Position numbers and translations under genes: made by a program
The notes under the pieces: generated by a model
Told to the model about the DNA's origin: nothing
What the model saw: only the letters and a program-made list of their open reading frames with translations
Database searches by the model: none
Shown here: in pieces, positions 60,801 through 64,000 of the stretch
How the letters are laid out: each line of letters begins with the position of its first letter
Numbering within the stretch: the first letter of the stretch is position 1
Assembly (NCBI GenBank): GCA_037039925.1
Contig: JAXRKP010000211.1
Span: 200,001-264,000 of the forward strand
Origin: Doris montereyensis
Lineage: Eukaryota > Mollusca > Gastropoda > Nudibranchia > Dorididae
Direction of reading: 5' to 3'
DNA length: 64,000 nucleotides

Positions 60801-63576
60801 GCCGTTGATTCCCCTCCTTTCACTCTTCTTTGTCTTTGGCTTTTGACCGGGGAGATTTTATAAGGCACGGCGGGATTAGCCCCATCTAGTCAGTTGCTGT
60901 CCGTTTCAACAAGTTACTTAAGCTAGATTTAGATCTGTGTGCCCTGAGATTAAGGTGTTGAAAAAGCACAGTATAATAATTGGTCTAAAACCTTATCTTT
61001 ACTTGGATTAACTTGTTATCATTACATAACTTGTTATTATCACCTACCATGTTTGCCAAAACCCATTTGCTCAACTTGATTATTGGGTAAAGGCATGTAT
61101 TGACAAACAATTTTTGCTGTTTAATTTAAAACAAATTTTCATTTAAGACATAATTTCATTCTTGTTTACCACTGTATATATGATATGTGTAGGAATTCAA
61201 TTCAAGGGACACAAATATAATGTAAAACAACACAACTCATTGCATCTTTAAAGGTGGGAGGTTAGCAGGTGCTGCTGGTATGTTCTTTCTTTTCACTCTT
61301 TCCAGACCTGCCAAGTTTCCCGATTTTATCGGGAAATTCCTGATTTGGAACCCCCATTCTCGACATCCCGATATGGCCGCGAATTTTCCCGATATTTTGT
61401 TCTCGGAGAGCGAAAAATTATTTTAGTGAAGAAAATTGCAAATTGTAATTTCTACTAAGTAGTAAGCTTATAATCGTACTTGGTAGAAATAATCAAAGAC
61501 AATGAAACGTTTTTGGTTCGATACTAAATATGAATAGTTTCATTGATAGTAATCGTAGATTACATTAATTGATTTTGAGTACTCGATATTCACCTATTAA
61601 TACTGTTTGGCTAGAAACTATGGAAACTGCGATTAGCTTTGCTATGTTTAAATTGTAATCATTTAAATACAGTGTATTATCATTCTTTCGGTCTCTTTCC
61701 TTTGTTTTGAAGCCGATGACTGACTCATATTATTTTCTATATCTAGCGCTTTCTTGATTGTGTCTGTTTTCTTCTGATCTTACCTGGATTATATTTTTGA
61801 TTAGTTTTACCTTCATTTTGGATTTACTCAAACCTGCCAACTTTCCTGATTTATTAATTAATTTACTGTTTTTATAATTTACCGTGTCTAAAATTGGAAT
61901 ACTAGGCTCTACAACTGAAAAATCTAGATAATATAAACGATTTATTATTTCGAATTGGGCATGGATCGATTTCTGAAAAAAAAAAGGCCTTTGGAAATAG
62001 AACATTCAGAAGATGTGGAACCTAGCTCTAGATCTAGTTGTAATACTAATAGTTCTCTAAACCAAGTGTTAAATTTGGGGGAGGAATGTAGGAAGGAATG
62101 GCCATGCATTAAACCATCTGTGAAAGGGGGAGAGCTTTGCACATTGTGTACCTTGTGGTTTAGATGTTAGCATTGCCAGTGGTGGGAAGGATGACATCAG
62201 AAAACATGTGAAAACTGCAAAGCATGCTACTGCAGTTAAGGACAGTCTATCCAGTAGGAATATCATTGCTCTGTGATGGCAGAGGTTTTATGGACAAAAT
62301 TTATTATTGAAAAAAATTTGCTTGTCTCGGTTAGTAATCAGTTGGGACTCTGTTAAAAGAAATGTGCCCAGATTCGGAAATCACTAAGAAATTTGCTTGT
62401 GGTCGCACAAAAACAACTGCGATATCATCAACAATTGCTAGGGAGTGCACCGTCTGTTATTGTAAATGTGAGTCGATCGACATGTCACGATTCAAAAATA
62501 TTCATTTTCCTATTTTGTCCCTGGGAAAGTTGGCAGGTCTGTCTTTCATTAACGTTTCATTTTGCTGTTTCCCCTTAATTCACCCTGGGATGTCCGCATA
62601 TAATATTATATGGTGGATGTGACAAATTTCAATAAAACAAACCCTCCATCTCTGATGATTCCTAAATAACCTGCCATTCTTTACATTACTCTTTTCCAGC
62701 AGAGGAATTTGTTGCCCAGTCATTACCCAGTGATTCTCCGGATGCCCTACCACCCAAGCAAACCAAACCAGTGACGGAGCCAGTGCCGTTCAATCTTGCT
62801 GTAGAGGAGCGTGGTCATAGATATCAGGAGTTCCGACAGAAGGTGCGTACTTCTAAGGAGTCCCGACAGAAGGTGCGTAGTAAGGGGTTCCGACAGATAA
62901 CCGTAAATTGTTAACGCCAGAGCATATTTCTTGTTATCATTATAATGAATAGCACTGGTAAGAAACAGCCGTGCAAAAGAGTTAACACCTTTATCTGGGA
63001 AATCACGCAATGCATTGTGGGACAGATTGGCTGTAGGAGTTAAACACCCCAATAGTTCAGTCTTTTTCTTGTTATATATTATATCTTATGTTGTTCCTTA
63101 TTGTTTTATTTTGGGTTTTTTTCTTGTTTGTTGGTATAAAAAAATGTAATGTTGCCATGGAAATAAAAATAAACACTTTTACAATACTCTTACTCTAATA
63201 AGCACTTGAAGAGAATTATTTTTTTTAAGTAGTGATAATTACCTTCTGGAAAATCAACCAACCGTTGAGATCACATTATGTGGTTGATAGTGTATTGCAC
63301 TGAGACAATTTCTCCTCCCTCAATAATTTCTTTTTGGACTATCGGAAAGAAAGATGCAAAGAAATGCGTACATCAAACTTGTGTTGCTGATGTTTTTATT
63401 TCAGTTGGATGATTTACAACTATGTTTTGTTCTCTCTCTCTCTTCCCCTCCTGTCATCTCTAAGCAACTTGAGGAGGAAAATCAACAAATCAGAGCACAA
63501 GCAGAATTTAAAGCTCGTCCATTAAAGGAGATCAAAGGTCCATTTCTTCCACAGAGATCGGATAAACCTCTCACTG
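46932..63576 (+). CDS. TPX2: TPX2 microtubule nucleation factor (partial, 11 exons seen, 3' end beyond window)
   Basis: TPX2 binds and activates Aurora A, targets it to spindle microtubules and nucleates microtubules around chromatin under Ran control. Exon 1 encodes the conserved N-terminal Aurora-binding type segment: aromatic residues in an acidic context, then EGDTSNDNVDEWF, matching the vertebrate pattern DEGDTQNIDSWFEE. Later exons carry family blocks: KSSEELELEK, QPFNLSEAK, LTIPQSPAFNTRPP, VPHVGVPFRPK, EPVPFNLAVEERG and EFKARPLKEIKGPF. Exons are 46,932-47,022; 49,706-49,757; 52,014-52,263; 52,977-53,140; 55,080-55,250; 55,744-55,890; 56,691-56,895; 58,284-58,383; 60,264-60,441; 62,700-62,842; 63,465-63,576. 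Exons 4 and 6 each lack one base of reading frame, and joins 6-7, 8-9 and 9-10 do not close in phase as read. Introns are kept, so this is not a processed copy. Confidence 0.9.
47305..47455. repeat. (CT)n microsatellite in the first TPX2 intron
   Basis: Two CT blocks separated by GTCTGATTT. Confidence 0.95.
47643..48513. repeat. Tandem duplication with progressively shorter copies
   Basis: Copy 1 (47,643-48,059) and copy 2 (48,060-48,377) share CTCATCCTCTTCTAATACTT at the start and ATCCAGATCGAAATCTTATA + TTCAGGCGCATAT at the end. Copy 2 lacks internal blocks. A further remnant at about 48,437-48,513 repeats TGTCTCTTCATTTAAGTC and GCGTGTATCTTTG. No gene seen. Confidence 0.75.
48520..48975. 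repeat. (CT)n tracts and a duplicated 100-bp block
   Basis: CT at about 48,528-48,600 and 48,838-48,875. CATTTTTCCTCCTCTTTCTC, TAACGATATCTTCTTTTTCC and CATCCTTGAAAAGAA recur at 48,673-48,765 and 48,875-48,960. Confidence 0.85.
49706..49757 (+). CDS. TPX2: TPX2 exon 2 (short basic exon)
   Basis: The acceptor is TTTTATTTTCAG and the donor is AAAAG followed by GTATTT. The 52 nt enter in phase 1 and leave in phase 2, closing exactly with exon 1 (91 nt) and exon 3 (entry phase 2). It encodes VHDRKRGKNDSPIRFWK. This part of TPX2 is poorly conserved, so the support is mainly the splice sites and phase. Confidence 0.6.
49905..50205 (-). mobile_element. SINE, family B, with tRNA-like head
   Basis: It has the same landmarks as the copy at 5,832. 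At its right end the minus strand reads GCTGAACCGTAGTGCTGTGA, GCTGGTAGTCACGAC, then CACTGGTTCGAGCCCC, a good B box. It lies in the TPX2 intron after exon 2. Confidence 0.68.
51132..51323 (+). other. Stop-to-stop open frame of 63 codons with protein-like composition
   Basis: Frame without ATG start, reading LSDVDARHSPYEQDKSDIYS, HWHAAFAEQSPSVEHL and on to a TGA. It is in the TPX2 intron between exons 2 and 3 and does not fit their phases. No family is recognised; it may be a transposon fragment or chance. Confidence 0.2.
51345..51665. repeat. Irregular repeat with a unit up to 57 bp
   Basis: GAATTAGACCTTATTGTTTG, ATGCAATGGTTACC and TGTTGTGATCAATAAAAACT recur about six times with deletions. 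Confidence 0.8.
52014..52263 (+). CDS. TPX2: TPX2 exon 3
   Basis: The acceptor is TTTTTTTGCTTCAG and the donor GTGAGA. The 250 nt enter in phase 2 and leave in phase 0. A lysine-rich start (ENPSPKKKQK) leads to RRTPRFAHSVSQPALASLKG and ends KSSEELELEKAAMMREK then RKKNQ. The last part matches the conserved TPX2 block KSTEEQELEK...RKKNEE, a predicted helix. Confidence 0.88.
52480..52612 (+). mobile_element. Family D repeat copy
   Basis: It contains GGCAGGTGGTGCTGGTAAGT, a pyrimidine-rich middle, then CACCCTGAGATCACCACATA and GGTGGACAGGTAGATTTAAT. The same order occurs at 56,930-57,062 and in the split copy at 61,250-62,640. It is probably a SINE or the tail of a SINE; no clear tRNA promoter was seen. 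Confidence 0.55.
52977..53140 (+). CDS. TPX2: TPX2 exon 4, one base short
   Basis: The acceptor is TATGCATGCAG and the donor GTGAGA at 53,141. From entry phase 0 the frame reads HGYKVALAPEP, matching the family FKKLALAG region, until about 53,008. The TPX2-like continuation, PATMPESFQFQSDKRIRG, matching SVDFHFRTDERIK, is in another frame. The exon has 164 nt; one extra base near 53,007-53,013 would make 165 nt and keep phase 0 on both sides. The alternative is real decay of this copy. Confidence 0.78.
53655..55045. repeat. 35-bp minisatellite in a TPX2 intron, reaching the exon 5 acceptor
   Basis: About 39 units of TTTCTTACCATTTCATGATA + AGTGTGTGATTGAAC. The last degenerate unit ends about 35 bp before exon 5 (55,080). 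Confidence 0.92.
55080..55250 (+). CDS. TPX2: TPX2 exon 5
   Basis: The acceptor is CTCTCCTCCTCCAG and the donor GTGAGA; 171 nt, phase 0-0. It encodes SGKVKTSTHLTCPQPFNLSE, then VAEKVYQYQTGRLIDLNPKLR. It matches the TPX2 segment with VTKGCTIVKPFNLSQGKK and the following VPLAQQVEDFHKRTPNR. A long minisatellite ends just before its acceptor. Confidence 0.88.
55744..55890 (+). CDS. TPX2: TPX2 exon 6, one base short in an A9 run
   Basis: The acceptor is TTTACTGATACAG and the donor GTAAGG at 55,891. Entry in phase 0 meets a stop after nine codons. The frame beginning after the A9 run (55,749-55,757) is open and reads SKSVSHLPHLTVAKTPKLST and on to SSLRKA, matching the TPX2 region SVTKICRDPQTPVLQTKHRAR. 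One more A would restore phase 0. The position in a homopolymer points to a sequencing or consensus deletion. Confidence 0.72.
56691..56895 (+). CDS. TPX2: TPX2 exon 7 (TPX2 repeat region)
   Basis: The acceptor is probably TTTTCAAAG (a downstream GAAG is possible) and the donor is GTGAGT at 56,896, phase 0. It encodes KQFKANAVNQKIL, then APKPLTIPEEFSFH and FHPTQLNPRIFEGPI, matching the FKARELDPRILEG type of TPX2 repeat. Entry phase does not close with exon 6 as read: one base or a small exon is missing between them. Confidence 0.78.
56930..57062 (+). mobile_element. Family D repeat copy
   Basis: It has GGTTGGCGGTGCTCCTGGTA, GGTCCTACTTCTTCC, CACCCTGAGATTACCACAAA and GGTGGACAGGTAAATTCCAA. It starts about 35 bp after the exon 7 donor. 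Confidence 0.55.
57063..58283 (+). other. TPX2: TPX2 intron 7, no further feature seen
   Basis: Unique AT-rich sequence after the family D repeat; no coding match or tandem repeat recognised. Confidence 0.4.
58284..58383 (+). CDS. TPX2: TPX2 exon 8
   Basis: The acceptor is TTTGTTTGTTAG and the donor GTTTGG. It enters in phase 0, joining exon 7 cleanly, and leaves in phase 1. It encodes GVKPVERPALTIPQSPAFNT, matching the family motif KKVLPITVPKSPAFALK. Confidence 0.82.
58384..60263 (+). other. TPX2: TPX2 intron 8, no further feature seen
   Basis: Unique AT-rich intron of 1.9 kb. I looked for a small exon that would correct the phase between exons 8 and 9 and did not find a convincing one. 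Confidence 0.4.
60264..60441 (+). CDS. TPX2: TPX2 exon 9
   Basis: The acceptor is TTTCATTTCAG and the donor GTAAGT. It encodes HHHVPHVGVPFRPKLERTCT, then VPQPFAVDQRSKQMLKHKEQ and a charged helix ending EEEKR, matching the family VPHYGVPFKPQ...CPFSFDSRDKERQLQKEKK. The conserved frame does not follow from exon 8 (phase 1) without one extra base near the start of the exon. Confidence 0.82.
61250..62640 (+). mobile_element. Family D repeat split by the hAT-like insertion
   Basis: The left piece (61,255-61,302: GGTTAGCAGGTGCTGCTGGT...) and right piece (62,542-62,640: CACCCTGGGATGTCCGCATA, then GGTGGATGTGACAAATTTCA) together resemble the uninterrupted copies at 52,480 and 56,930. Removing the transposon and one TCTTTC restores a continuous copy. 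Confidence 0.6.
61303..62541 (+). mobile_element. hAT-like DNA transposon with intact terminal inverted repeats, internally degenerate
   Basis: The ends are CAGACCTGCCAAGTTTCCC at 61,303 and the inverse of GGGAAAGTTGGCAGGTCTG ending at 62,541, matching at 18 of 19 positions. TCTTTC is present immediately outside both ends. Inside, an ORF from 61,955 starts MGMDRFLKKKRPLE and reaches the cysteines CTLC. In another frame the finger continues CGLDVSIASGGKDDI, then KHVKTAKH (about 62,145-62,225), a C2-H2 pattern of transposon BED-like fingers. DSEITKKFACGRTKTTAI at about 62,365-62,420 is a further piece of this transposase type. The catalytic and dimerisation parts are missing, so it is non-autonomous. 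It lies in a TPX2 intron. Confidence 0.75.
62700..62842 (+). CDS. TPX2: TPX2 exon 10 (with a second in-frame donor 30 nt downstream)
   Basis: The acceptor is CTTTTCCAG, followed by further CAG/AG options, and the donor GTGCGT starts at 62,843. It encodes EEFVAQSLPSDSPDALPPKQ, then EPVPFNLAVEERGHRYQEFRQK, matching the family QIEPFCLETDRRGALK. The exon end and its donor are duplicated so that CAGAAG/GTGCGT recurs at 62,873. Entry phase does not match exon 9, and the family block VPKFKALPLP was not found between them, so an intervening exon may be missed or lost. Confidence 0.8.
63465..63576 (+). CDS. TPX2: TPX2 exon 11 (last in window)
   Basis: The acceptor is CTGTCATCTCTAAG after a CT tract and the donor GTGAGT. 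It enters in phase 0 from exon 10 and leaves in phase 1. It encodes QLEEENQQIRAQAEFKARPL, then KGPFLPQRSDKPLT, matching the C-terminal TPX2 domain QLEEELRQQKEAACFKARP...PFVPKKEKK. The kinesin Eg5-binding C-terminus must lie to the right of the window. Confidence 0.88.
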
Positions 63577-64000
63577 GTGAGTTTTTCTTGCAGTGAATTT
63601 GCCATCAAAGTTTTTTCGTTTTGTTTTTGTTTTATGTGTAACTCATAGATTTCCCGACAGTGACCTAGATATGAATTACCCGGCAACTGGTGCTTTTAAC
63701 ATTTTCTAAGTTTCCTGTGTGCTTCTGATAGTGTGCTTCTGTAAGGAAAATGATTCTCCATCTTGCTTCCGTGTTGCTATTATCACAGTCCACGATGACA
63801 AAGTCGATAATAAAAATAGAAGCAGAGAAAGCAGACGATTGAAGCAGGGCGATGAAATGTGTGTTGACCAGAGGCAGTACAGTAGCAAAATGTGATCAAT
63901 GAACGGCTTCGCAGAAAATGATACTATTACATTAGGATCATGACCTTTAGAAAGAGGCTTAAACCGACCAATAAGCTTTCTAGCAATAATAGCACTTAAA

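Overview
The window is eukaryotic nuclear DNA. Coding exons are short, widely spaced and bounded by GT/AG splice sites. The sequence between them is filled with microsatellites, minisatellites, tRNA-derived SINEs and decayed LINE and hAT elements. The TPX2 homologue, the very high load of (GA)n, (AAG)n, (TAG)n and (AC)n arrays, and tRNA SINEs sharing a core domain suggest a lophotrochozoan, most likely a gastropod mollusc. That is an inference; nothing here fixes the species.

Layout. From 1 to about 39.2 kb lies a minus-strand gene for an unidentified coiled-coil protein. Three exons are visible (39,235-38,983; 36,389-36,240; 1,113-1,030) and the gene leaves the window at the left edge. Its roughly 35-kb intron holds most of the simple repeats: long AAG, ACT, TAG, GA and AT tracts, and minisatellites with units of 23, 24, 34, 35, 36, 40, 48 and 50-56 bp. 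It also holds several SINE families, including an inverted head-to-head pair and a tandem array of tRNA-like units. The 18.9-24.7 kb part looks like a scrambled set of duplications.

From 39.7 to 46.3 kb is a transposon island between the two genes. It has a nearly full-length but broken RTE-like LINE on the minus strand (about 39.7-43.15 kb) that carries a nested 300-bp element, a 750-bp CT-rich tract, a decayed hAT transposase (44.5-45.7 kb) whose LFGSTY motif has become a 24-bp minisatellite, and the 3' end of a second LINE type (45.8-46.27 kb).

From 46.9 kb to the right edge runs TPX2, the spindle-assembly factor that activates Aurora A, on the plus strand. Eleven exons are recognisable and the gene continues beyond the window. 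Its introns carry SINEs, a 1.4-kb minisatellite and a hAT-like element inserted in an older repeat. Several TPX2 exons, and exon 1 of the coiled-coil gene, need a one-base correction to stay in frame, often next to homopolymers. Uncorrected assembly indels explain this best, although decay of this copy is not excluded.

The two genes diverge from the 39.2-46.9 kb interval. No prokaryotic features, CRISPR arrays or viral genes were seen. Most long open frames in the window are translations of simple repeats and are not reported as genes. Repeat family letters A-E are labels made for this report.
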